DNA of 34,602 nt from CAZQRW01 sp964596115 (GTDB lineage Bacteria; Hydrothermota; UBA3072; B12-G15): NCBI GenBank assembly GCA_964596115.1, contig CAZQRW010000018.1:1-34602 (forward strand), read 5' to 3'. A program made the position numbers and the translations under genes. Numbering within the stretch: the first letter of the stretch is position 1; every line of letters begins with the position of its first letter. Shown piece after piece: positions 1 to 6,418 of the stretch. Under the pieces are notes generated by a model. That model saw nothing but the letters and a program-made list of their open reading frames with translations. It did not search any database and was not told the origin of the DNA.

Positions 1-106
1 TTCCTTCTTCATGCTTCGTCTTCCCTTCTTCGCTTTCTTATACCTCCTTTTCTGGGGATATATTTTACTATTTTCGTGTTGATTTTTAATGAGCCAAATC
101 GATACC

Positions 107-134
107 TTGACTTTAGTACAGTTTTCTCTATAAT
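107..134 (+). promoter_or_regulatory. Sigma-70-type promoter for the glycosyltransferase-GH130 pair
   Basis: TTGACT at 107-112, a 16-base spacer, then a perfect TATAAT at 129-134. Transcription would start near 141. This leaves a leader of about 13 bases that contains GGAG at 145-148, five bases before the ATG at 154. It is the only plus-strand promoter I can support, and it matches the only plus-strand genes. Confidence 0.75.
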
Positions 135-153
135 GTCTAAAACTGGAGATTAA

Positions 154-1248
154 ATGAAGATAGGGATGATGAGCCTGTGGAATGCCGCAAATGGTCCTTC
201 TATCCATGCAGAAATGATTGGACGAGAGTGGGTAAGGATGGGTCATCGGTTAACGATCTTTTCCTCCATTAGACATCCAGATGCCAGGCCGACACGCCAG
301 AAGGACGAAGATTTTGTTATAAGGCACTTTGCAGTAGACAATGTTTATCCATTTACAAGAGCCTCTTTTTTCAATCCAGAGCCTTTATTGAGGGAAAATT
401 TTGATATTTTCATTGCACAGAATGTAGAGCGACTACCAGCAAAAAGCCTCCTTGAGATTTTTCCAAAAATAAAGAGGAAATCGGTTACCGTTATGGTCGT
501 CCACGAAGGGAAAGAACCAGAAGATCCCCTGTATTACAAATTCAACTGGGATGCAATAGTTTGTTTTGATAAAAGATATATAGATTTCCTTGTAAAACAT
601 TTCCCAGATAATATAATCCATATTATTCCTTATCCTTGTTATCCTTACACCCCTGGTGATAAGAATGAATCAAGGAAAAAATTAGGTATTCCTCTGAACG
701 CTAAGGTAATTTTTTCCTTTGGGTTTAGGGCAAAGGAGATAACAAGATTACTACCACATATAAAGGAGCTGACAACAAAGTATCCCCTGAAATATATTAT
801 AATTGCTAACCCAAAAAGTGAGGTCAATCTCCTTGAAGAACTAAAAATAAAGTATAAATTCGTTGATCTACAGGTAAGACCAATACCATTAAAAGAGTTA
901 TACATATACCTGTATGCCTCTGACGCCTTGCTTATTCATAGAGAATCTTCGGAAAAATATAACGCTGTTATCTCGAGCTCCGTATGTCAGGCTTTGGGTT
1001 CTGGTTGTCCAATCCTATTTCATAATTCAAATTTCGTTGATTCTCACAACGGAGAAATTATAAAATACTCAAATTTCATAGATATGAAAAATAAACTAAT
1101 AAAAATTTTCCAGAAAGGTTTTGACGACAAAAAGGTGCAGGAGTTTTTAAGTGAAAAAAATTCGCACGTTATTGCTAAAAGGTTCATTCGTCTGTTTAAA
1201 GAATTACTGGAGAGACATAAATATGATCATACCTCAGAAAACATTTGA
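154..1248 (+). CDS. GT-B-fold glycosyltransferase (family 4-like)
   Basis: Likely transfers a sugar from an activated donor onto a glycan or a small acceptor in the cytoplasm. The 364 residues have the two-domain layout of GT-B enzymes. The N-terminal half starts MKIGMMSLWNAANGPSIHAE and contains the typical early stretch in which the protein 'goes up in the hierarchy' of GREWVRMGHRLTIFSS. The C-terminal half starts near residue 175 (RKKLGIPLNAKVIFSFG) and ends with the donor-site region SSSVCQALGSGCPILF near residue 280. The second Glu of the classic E-x7-E motif is not evident: Ser/Gln stand where EAMA is usual, so donor specificity cannot be read. GGAG lies five bases before the ATG, behind a strong promoter. 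The gene overlaps the GH130 gene by 26 bases, so the two are surely co-transcribed and probably share a glycan pathway. Confidence 0.8.
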   Translation: MKIGMMSLWNAANGPSIHAEMIGREWVRMGHRLTIFSSIRHPDARPTRQKDEDFVIRHFAVDNVYPFTRASFFNPEPLLRENFDIFIAQNVERLPAKSLLEIFPKIKRKSVTVMVVHEGKEPEDPLYYKFNWDAIVCFDKRYIDFLVKHFPDNIIHIIPYPCYPYTPGDKNESRKKLGIPLNAKVIFSFGFRAKEITRLLPHIKELTTKYPLKYIIIANPKSEVNLLEELKIKYKFVDLQVRPIPLKELYIYLYASDALLIHRESSEKYNAVISSSVCQALGSGCPILFHNSNFVDSHNGEIIKYSNFIDMKNKLIKIFQKGFDDKKVQEFLSEKNSHVIAKRFIRLFKELLERHKYDHTSENI

Positions 1249-2395
1249 CAATCTTGGAGATGGTGAAATAATCTCTATCAATCCTAATAAGAGATTGTTT
1301 AAACTCTCATCCTTTCATAGTAATCCTATCATCAAGCCACAGGATTTTGGCCTTAAGGGAGATAAACAAGACGATTGGTGGCCAGGTGCAGTCTTTAATC
1401 CTGGGGCAGAAGTGTTCAACAATGGGATTGTCCTCACACCAAGATGCCATAAAAACTACAAAAAGGTAATTTTTTTCGATAAAAAAATGGGGACAGAGAG
1501 AACTGGATTTGAAAACTACATCTCGGAGATTTTACCCCTCTTTAGCAACGATGGCATACATTTCAAGCAAATAGATCACATCTCTATACAAGGAAATGGA
1601 ATTAATAACAAAGATTTTAGATATGGTATAGAAGATATTAGAATTATTAAATTAAAGGATAAATATTTGCTGGTGGGATGCGGAAAGGTCAAACCGCCGT
1701 TTAAAGGTAGAAACGCTGATCGAGTAGCAATATATTCAACACATGATTTCAAAAATATTGAATATTATGGCATAATCACAGCATTTGATTCAAGAAATGC
1801 CATTGTTTTCCCTGAGACTATTGAGGGAAAAATTTATATGCTCTTTAGATTTCATCCAAACATTCACCTTGATTTTCTCAAAGCAGGTTTTGACCAATTA
1901 TTTAACCCCAAAAACTATAAAACAGAATGGAAAGAAATTTATCAAAGAAAAGAAAAAAATATCCTGATAAAAGCTGGGCGAACTCTCCATTCAAAAGAGA
2001 AAGTAGGTCCTGGTACACAGTTAATAAAGACTCCAGAGGGTTGGCTTCTCATTTACCATTCAGTCGGAACAATAGAAAGAAATATTTTATTGGCTTACGG
2101 CATTGATTCCGAATTGAAAAGGGCTTATTCTATATCAGCAGCCCTTTTAGATTTAAAAAATCCCAAAAAAATCATTGCAAAAAGTAAGTATCCAATATAT
2201 ATACCACATAAGCCCTATGAATTAAATGGCAATAAGGAATATCCAATTGATATAGCCAATGTGGTCTTTCCTACGGGTGCCCTCGTAATAAATGGAAAAT
2301 TGCTCATCTATGCAGGGGCAGGTGATAAATATGTTATACTTCTTAGTTGTAAACTGAAAAAACTGACAAATTTGCTTCTTGATAGAAAGATCTGA
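1223..2395 (+). CDS. Glycoside hydrolase family 130 protein (beta-mannoside phosphorylase or hydrolase-like)
   Basis: GH130 enzymes mostly phosphorolyse beta-mannosidic linkages (beta-1,4 or beta-1,2), using a five-bladed propeller fold. Seen here: the GIEDIRI motif at residues 135-141, matching the family GIEDPRI element whose Asp (Asp138 here) is the expected proton donor; NAIVFPETIEGKIYMLFR; GPGTQLIKTPEGWLLIYHSV; and, near the end, ISAALLDLKNPKKIIAKS followed by VFPTGALVINGKLLIYAGAGD. These follow the family order. The start is ATG 1223, because GGAGAG at 1209-1214 lies eight bases upstream. An in-frame ATG at 1151 would add 24 residues lacking family character, deep inside the upstream gene. 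The 390-residue length suits the family. Whether it is a phosphorylase or hydrolase, and which linkage it acts on, cannot be told from the sequence. Confidence 0.85.
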   Translation: MIIPQKTFDNLGDGEIISINPNKRLFKLSSFHSNPIIKPQDFGLKGDKQDDWWPGAVFNPGAEVFNNGIVLTPRCHKNYKKVIFFDKKMGTERTGFENYISEILPLFSNDGIHFKQIDHISIQGNGINNKDFRYGIEDIRIIKLKDKYLLVGCGKVKPPFKGRNADRVAIYSTHDFKNIEYYGIITAFDSRNAIVFPETIEGKIYMLFRFHPNIHLDFLKAGFDQLFNPKNYKTEWKEIYQRKEKNILIKAGRTLHSKEKVGPGTQLIKTPEGWLLIYHSVGTIERNILLAYGIDSELKRAYSISAALLDLKNPKKIIAKSKYPIYIPHKPYELNGNKEYPIDIANVVFPTGALVINGKLLIYAGAGDKYVILLSCKLKKLTNLLLDRKI

Positions 2396-2454
2396 TGTTT
2401 TTAAATATTTTTTCAATAATTGTCTTTCTCAAAAATAACAAATGAATACCTGGG

Positions 2455-3006
2455 TTACTTATAGAGTTTATTTTTAATAATGTAATCTTTTACCCTTTCA
2501 GGAACGAGATAATCAATGGGAAGACCTCCCCTAATCCTCCCCCTTATTTCTGTAGAAGAGATGTCTATTATTCTATTTTTTAAAAGTATAAGTCCAGATA
2601 AAAGCTTCCTTCTTTGGCATTTACGTCTTAAGACATATACATCCACCAAATCTAAAATATCTTTCCACCTATGCCATTTATCAAATTCCGAAGCCTGGTC
2701 ATCTCCAATGATCAAACAGACATTTCTATATTTTTTTTTCATTTCCACAATAGTATCATAGGAATACGAAATACCCTGTCTCTTTCCTTCTATATCAGAT
2801 ACATCAAGGTTTTTATTCCCCTCTATTGCCAATTTTACCATATTGAGTCTATGGCAGAATGACGTGGACTTAATGTCTCTCTTAAATGGCGATGTTTTGG
2901 CGGGAATGAAAATTACCTTTTCGAAATTCATCTCTATTATCAGATCTTGAGAAAGGATTAAATGCCCATTGTGTATGGGATCAAAGGTTCCTCCGAAGAG
3001 TGCAAT
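2455..3006 (-). CDS. nadD: Nicotinate-nucleotide adenylyltransferase (NadD), apparent AUU start
   Basis: Adenylates nicotinate mononucleotide to deamido-NAD in NAD synthesis. The nucleotidyltransferase signature ALFGGTFDPIHNGHL is at the extreme N terminus, and the C terminus has the family element SSTEIRGRIRGGLP followed by VPERVKDYIIKNKLY. The first ATG in frame (2931) lies after the GGTFDP motif and cannot be the start. Upstream there is no in-frame ATG, GTG or TTG before a stop. The best start is ATT at 3006, which shares a base with the TAA stop of the preceding gene (TAATT). The same layout with ATG (TAATG) occurs at the junctions at 3713 and 26020. ATA at 3009 is an alternative. The start-to-end length of 183 residues is normal for NadD. 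It is last in the operon that begins with the DivIVA-like gene. The family call is firm; the start codon is inferred. Confidence 0.9.
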   Translation of the reverse strand: MALFGGTFDPIHNGHLILSQDLIIEMNFEKVIFIPAKTSPFKRDIKSTSFCHRLNMVKLAIEGNKNLDVSDIEGKRQGISYSYDTIVEMKKKYRNVCLIIGDDQASEFDKWHRWKDILDLVDVYVLRRKCQRRKLLSGLILLKNRIIDISSTEIRGRIRGGLPIDYLVPERVKDYIIKNKLYK

Positions 3007-3713
3007 TATCTTAGTTTCCCGATTCGTTTTTCTGCCTCTTTTTTTAAATTGCCACTAACATTACTGTATGCTTCTCTTGCCTTTTCTTTGTTGCCCAAAC
3101 GTTTATAACAGTCTCCAAGCAGGAGATAAGCCTTATCCTTGATATTACTTTCCTTTTTGATTAGCCTCTCAAGATAGATAATTGCAGATTTATATTGGCC
3201 AATCTTGTAGTACTGTAAGGCTATATAATAATCCTTCAAATTCAACTTTTCCAAGCATCTTTTCTCTCCATTTTCCGCTTCATTTTTATATTTTGAGTAC
3301 GGATATCTTATTATGAATTCTCTATAAGCGTCTATGGCCCTTTTGGTTAATTCCTGATCTCTCTGGAAATAAGGAGATAATTTTTCAAGACATTCAGCCC
3401 TCCTCAAATAACCCATCTCAAGATATTTACTACCTGGAAAATTATTAACAAGAAATTGAAATTCCTCCAGTGCACTTTCATAATCTTTTATTTTGAAATA
3501 GGATTCACCTAAATAAAATTGTGCGGCGTCTATAAATTTGCTTCCAGGGTGATTGTCAAAAAAAGACTTAAACAATGTAATGGCATTGTTGTAATCGCCC
3601 TTATTAAAAAATGACATTGCTCTTTCAAACTCTCCTTTTGCATCCATTGGGACAACCTTTACTGAATGCGAACAACCAAGAACAATAAATATTACAATAG
3701 CTAATTTTTTCAT
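3006..3713 (-). CDS. bamD: BamD-like outer membrane protein assembly lipoprotein (TPR)
   Basis: BamD is the essential lipoprotein partner of BamA in inserting beta-barrels into the outer membrane. The 235 residues start with a lipoprotein signal (MKKLAIVIFIVLGC, lipobox Cys14), followed by tetratricopeptide repeats, e.g. AMSFFNKGDYNNAITLFKSF and QFYLGESYFKIKDYESALEE. The middle part SPYFQRDQELTKRAIDAYRE followed by FIIRYPYSKYKNEAE, and later LKDYYIALQYYKIGQYKSAI, is what separates BamD from generic TPR proteins. Its start overlaps the stop of the upstream TPR gene as TAATG, with GGAG just upstream. It sits between another TPR lipoprotein and nadD. Generic TPR lipoprotein is the alternative, less likely given the middle block. 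Confidence 0.75.
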   Translation of the reverse strand: MKKLAIVIFIVLGCSHSVKVVPMDAKGEFERAMSFFNKGDYNNAITLFKSFFDNHPGSKFIDAAQFYLGESYFKIKDYESALEEFQFLVNNFPGSKYLEMGYLRRAECLEKLSPYFQRDQELTKRAIDAYREFIIRYPYSKYKNEAENGEKRCLEKLNLKDYYIALQYYKIGQYKSAIIYLERLIKKESNIKDKAYLLLGDCYKRLGNKEKAREAYSNVSGNLKKEAEKRIGKLR

Positions 3714-4588
3714 TATTTTTCTCCTCTATACAGTTGTTTACACACGTCAATTCGCTTTTTGGCCTTTCTTACAATCCTATTACTGGAAAAAGGATTTAAG
3801 TCTTCAACCTTCCTATAATATTCAATCGCCCTGGAGTATTTCCCTTCTGAAAAATAGATATCTCCAAGATAAAAATACGCATCATCCACAAGAACTTCTG
3901 GTAATCCCAGCTTAATTGTCCTCCTGAATAATTCCTCTGCTTTTGCCACACTGCCATTATTAAAATATTCCTTACCAAGAATAAATGAAACTTTTCCAAG
4001 ATTATATTTGATATCCCAATCCTTGGAAATTTCATTGCCTGCATCAAGCACTTGATACGCATCTTCATAGTCACCGGTCTTTTCATAGCTCTGAGCAAGT
4101 TTTATTCTTATCAGTGTGGCACTGGAGTCCTCCATAAGAAATTTATCGTAAAATTCAATTGCTTTCTCATAATCTTCCTTATTGTAAAACCAATTTCCAA
4201 GAAATGCATAATCTTTTCCAAGATCATATTCGGGGTCAATTTCAAGAATTTTAAGTAAGCATATCGCCGCCACATAGTCTCTGTACGTTTTCTTAGCTCT
4301 TTCTGCATAGTCAGACAACATCTTAATACCCTTTTCTTGATAATTTGTACCATATTTTACTAATTTTTCAATAATTGGTATTGCCTGCATAGGATGATCT
4401 ATTTTAAAATTTATTTGTGCCATCATTGTTAGACAAACAGCAGACGAGTCCTCAGCAAGGACAGAAAGAGCCTTCAACGGCTCGAGCATTTTCATATAGT
4501 ACTCTGCTCTCTTTATTCTTCCGTTCTGCCTGCTGCATCCAAGGAGCATTACGACTAATATGATACTATAATTTCTTAAGGATTTCAC
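3713..4588 (-). CDS. Tetratricopeptide-repeat lipoprotein
   Basis: Function not identified. It has a lipoprotein signal ending in VVMLLGC followed by SRQNG, then at least five TPR-like helical pairs: AYYKxx-type units such as DYAFLGNWFYNKEDYEKAIE, YDKFLMEDSSATLIRIKLAQ, and DDAYFYLGDIYFSEGKYSRA near the end. It is predicted to be anchored in the periplasm, probably on the outer membrane, and to act as a scaffold. The reading frame opens at TTG 4594, but GTG 4588 gives a cleaner signal peptide (MKSLRNYSIILVVMLLGC), so I chose that. Neither has a good Shine-Dalgarno, and the gene overlaps the end of the nucleoside phosphorylase, so start by translational coupling is likely. It immediately precedes the BamD-like gene and may be an accessory to it. 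Confidence 0.75.
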   Translation of the reverse strand: MKSLRNYSIILVVMLLGCSRQNGRIKRAEYYMKMLEPLKALSVLAEDSSAVCLTMMAQINFKIDHPMQAIPIIEKLVKYGTNYQEKGIKMLSDYAERAKKTYRDYVAAICLLKILEIDPEYDLGKDYAFLGNWFYNKEDYEKAIEFYDKFLMEDSSATLIRIKLAQSYEKTGDYEDAYQVLDAGNEISKDWDIKYNLGKVSFILGKEYFNNGSVAKAEELFRRTIKLGLPEVLVDDAYFYLGDIYFSEGKYSRAIEYYRKVEDLNPFSSNRIVRKAKKRIDVCKQLYRGEK

Positions 4589-5384
4589 TGACAAGTTTTG
4601 TTAGCTTTGGTTCTGATTCCTCTGCAATCTTCAGAATTTTTTCGTGGCTCATAGGCTTAAGTGCATCAGGAAGGCCCATATCTGTAACAACTGAAATGCC
4701 AAGAACCTTCATTCCCATATGTCTTGCAACAATGACTTCAGGAACGGTTGACATCCCTACTACATCGGCACCAATGATTCTTAACATTCTATACTCTGCA
4801 GCAGTCTCGAGATTAGGACCAGCAACTCCTACATATACACCCTTTCTAATTTTTATACCTAACTTTATAGCTGTATCTTCTGCTAATTCAATTATTTTTT
4901 TGTCATATGTGCAGCACATATCAGGAAACCTTGGACCAAGTTTATCGTCATTTTTACCCCTTAGTGGATTCTCAGGAAATAAATTAATATGATCCGTAAT
5001 GATCATCAAATCTCCCGCACTGAATTGAGGATTTAGCCCTCCACATGCATTGGATTCGATAATAGTATGGGCACCCAAGAATTTCATAACTCTTACACCA
5101 AAAGTTACTTCTTTCATTGAATAGCCTTCATAATAGTGAAATCTGCCCTGCATTGCCACAACCCTCTTACCAGACAAATTTCCGGTTACTAATTGGCCTT
5201 TATGACCTAAAACCGTTGAGACAGGAAAATGAGGTATTTCAGTGTAAGAAATTTCCGTTTTCTCAATGATATTTTCACCAAGATTTCCAAGACCAGTTCC
5301 AAGTATAATTCCAAAATCTGGCTTGATATTAATCTTCTCTTTAATTGCCCTTACTGCATCATCGATTTCTGCATAAAGCTCCAT
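4566..5384 (-). CDS. punA: Purine nucleoside phosphorylase, class I (trimeric) family
   Basis: Phosphorolyses purine (deoxy)nucleosides to base and (deoxy)ribose 1-phosphate for salvage. Family motifs are in order: GIILGTGLGNL near residue 26, MQGRFHYYEGYS near 78 (phosphate-site His83), NACGGLNPQFSAGDLMIITD near 112, AGPNLETAAEYR near 188 (Glu193), and GADVVGMSTVPEVIVARHMG near 205. The residue equivalent to the Asn that reads 6-oxopurines in mammalian enzymes is Asp235 here (SVVTDMGLPD), which may alter base preference or point to a methylthioadenosine-like substrate. I chose ATG 5384, four bases from AAGGAGG; a GTG at 5387 also opens the frame, too close to the ribosome site. It lies 13 bases after the DivIVA-like gene and overlaps the TPR gene. 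Confidence 0.9.
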   Translation of the reverse strand: MELYAEIDDAVRAIKEKINIKPDFGIILGTGLGNLGENIIEKTEISYTEIPHFPVSTVLGHKGQLVTGNLSGKRVVAMQGRFHYYEGYSMKEVTFGVRVMKFLGAHTIIESNACGGLNPQFSAGDLMIITDHINLFPENPLRGKNDDKLGPRFPDMCCTYDKKIIELAEDTAIKLGIKIRKGVYVGVAGPNLETAAEYRMLRIIGADVVGMSTVPEVIVARHMGMKVLGISVVTDMGLPDALKPMSHEKILKIAEESEPKLTKLVSEILKKL

Positions 5385-5400
5385 CACTCCTCCTTATGTC

Positions 5401-5952
5401 TTATTTTTCCTGAAAAAGATCCCCTATACTTCTATAACCCTCAGTCTGCGAAGATTTCTTTGATATTTTTTTCTCCTCTTTTTCAACTTTCTCTTTTTTC
5501 CTTGAACTTGTATCAATCTCTTCAAGCATCCTCAATTGAGAATAAAGAAAGCCCTTCATCTGAGAGATAAATCCTTCTTTTTGTGTTTTGAGTGCAGCTA
5601 TCTGATTATATAGTGACCTTACCTGCTTTTTTGCCTCATTAATAATATCTTCTGCTTTCATCTGAGCATTTTTAATGATTAATTCTGATTCCTTCTCGGC
5701 ATTTCTTCTCAGTTCATCAGTAGTTTTTTGGGCACTCATCAAAGTGTCCTGCAAGGTTTTCTCCATCCTTTTATAATCTTCAATTTTAGAGTCTAATTCC
5801 CTTACCTGCTCAATAAGAGTATTGTTCTCTCTAATAAATTCCTCCATTTCTTTTGCTACCATTTCAAGAAATATATCAACTTCATGTTTATCATATCCCT
5901 TAAGGACCTTTTTAAATTCTTGTTTCCTTATATCAAGAGGAGTAACCTTCAT
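5401..5952 (-). CDS. DivIVA-family coiled-coil protein
   Basis: DivIVA-type proteins bind curved or anionic membrane and organise division or polar growth. The N-terminal block MKVTPLDIRKQEFKKVLKGY followed by DKHEVDIFLEMV is the diagnostic lipid-binding region. Residues about 30-140 form a coiled coil (IEDYKRMEKTLQDTLMSAQK, ELIIKNAQMKAEDIINEAKK), and the tail is Lys/Glu rich. The start is ATG 5952, preceded by AAAGGAGG five bases upstream. A GTG in frame at 5967 would place the ribosome site inside the gene and is rejected. It is first in the minus-strand operon running to nadD. No convincing promoter was found in the 60 bases between it and the tmRNA. DivIVA is typical of Gram-positives, but such homologues are also known in some diderm lineages, so the cellular role here is open. 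Confidence 0.8.
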   Translation of the reverse strand: MKVTPLDIRKQEFKKVLKGYDKHEVDIFLEMVAKEMEEFIRENNTLIEQVRELDSKIEDYKRMEKTLQDTLMSAQKTTDELRRNAEKESELIIKNAQMKAEDIINEAKKQVRSLYNQIAALKTQKEGFISQMKGFLYSQLRMLEEIDTSSRKKEKVEKEEKKISKKSSQTEGYRSIGDLFQEK

Positions 5953-6013
5953 ATATCCTCCTTTCACGTGTAAAATTAAATAACGTTTTCCCCAATATTA
6001 TTTTCATAATTTT

Positions 6014-6365
6014 TGGAGGCGGCGGGAATTGAACCCGCGTCCAATAACGCAGTGCCAGGAAGCACTACATGCTTAGCCTGGATTTATAATTTACCTTCCT
6101 TACCCTCCAGGCAGGATATTAGAAAGGAATAGCCTATATAATTTCGCTCTCCAGCCCCTAGGCTAAGGGTTGAAAAACTATCCTTCCTTTATGACGCCCT
6201 TCTTAGAACTGGAAGGAAAAGTCCTAAGAGGACGTGACTGCAAATTATGCAGCCAGTGCGTAATCTGCGTTGGCAGTTGTTTTTTGCTGCAAGTTTAACG
6301 AGTTTACAGCAACTCGGCATGCTCTTCCCAGCCCAATTCGTTACTGTCGAAACCAAATCGCCCCC
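6014..6365 (-). ncRNA. ssrA: tmRNA (transfer-messenger RNA)
   Basis: Rescues stalled ribosomes and tags the nascent chain for proteolysis. The 5' end GGGGGCGATTTGGTTTCGAC is the classic tmRNA start. The 3' tRNA-like half holds GGACGCGGGTTCAATTCCCG followed by CCGCCTCCA, and the two ends form the acceptor stem (GGGGGCG with CGCCTCC, one G-U pair). The tag frame ends GAT TAC GCA CTG GCT GCA TAA, i.e. DYALAA then stop, preceded by Ala-Asn-Ala. ANADYALAA with a GCC resume codon at the position before AAC is my best guess for the tag, but the resume codon is not certain. The CCA end is not encoded: the DNA continues AAAA after the discriminator. It lies between sprA and the DivIVA-like gene with its own promoter. 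Confidence 0.95.
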
Positions 6366-6373
6366 GCAATAAA

Positions 6374-6402
6374 ATAATACCTATCAATATATTAAAAGTC
6401 AA
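6374..6402 (-). promoter_or_regulatory. Promoter of the tmRNA gene
   Basis: TTGACT at 6402-6397, a 17-base spacer, TATTAT at 6379-6374, and then eight bases to the first G of the mature tmRNA at 6365. It sits only 17 bases beyond the sprA stop codon, so the tmRNA does not depend on read-through from the long sprA operon. Start at or just before the mature 5' end is expected. Confidence 0.75.
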
Positions 6403-6418
6403 GGGGTAATTGGAACTT

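Noticed and set aside
1..60. Possible divergent minus-strand gene start at the left edge (AAAGGAGG at about 48-41, ATG at 12).
   Set aside because: The reading is purine-rich and only four codons after the ATG are visible; the ATG is too far from the ribosome-like site. Cannot be supported from this window.
1151..1222. Longer GH130 start at ATG 1151.
   Set aside because: Adds 24 non-family residues deep in the glycosyltransferase; a good ribosome site precedes ATG 1223.
2396..2454. Terminator between the convergent GH130 and nadD genes.
   Set aside because: T-rich runs but no stable hairpin found.
5953..5967. GTG start for the DivIVA-like gene at 5967.
   Set aside because: AAAGGAGG would lie inside the gene; the ATG at 5952 is correctly spaced from it.
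6014..6100. Separate tRNA gene suggested by GGTTCAATTCCCGCC.
   Set aside because: It is the T arm of the tmRNA, whose 5' half is at 6365.
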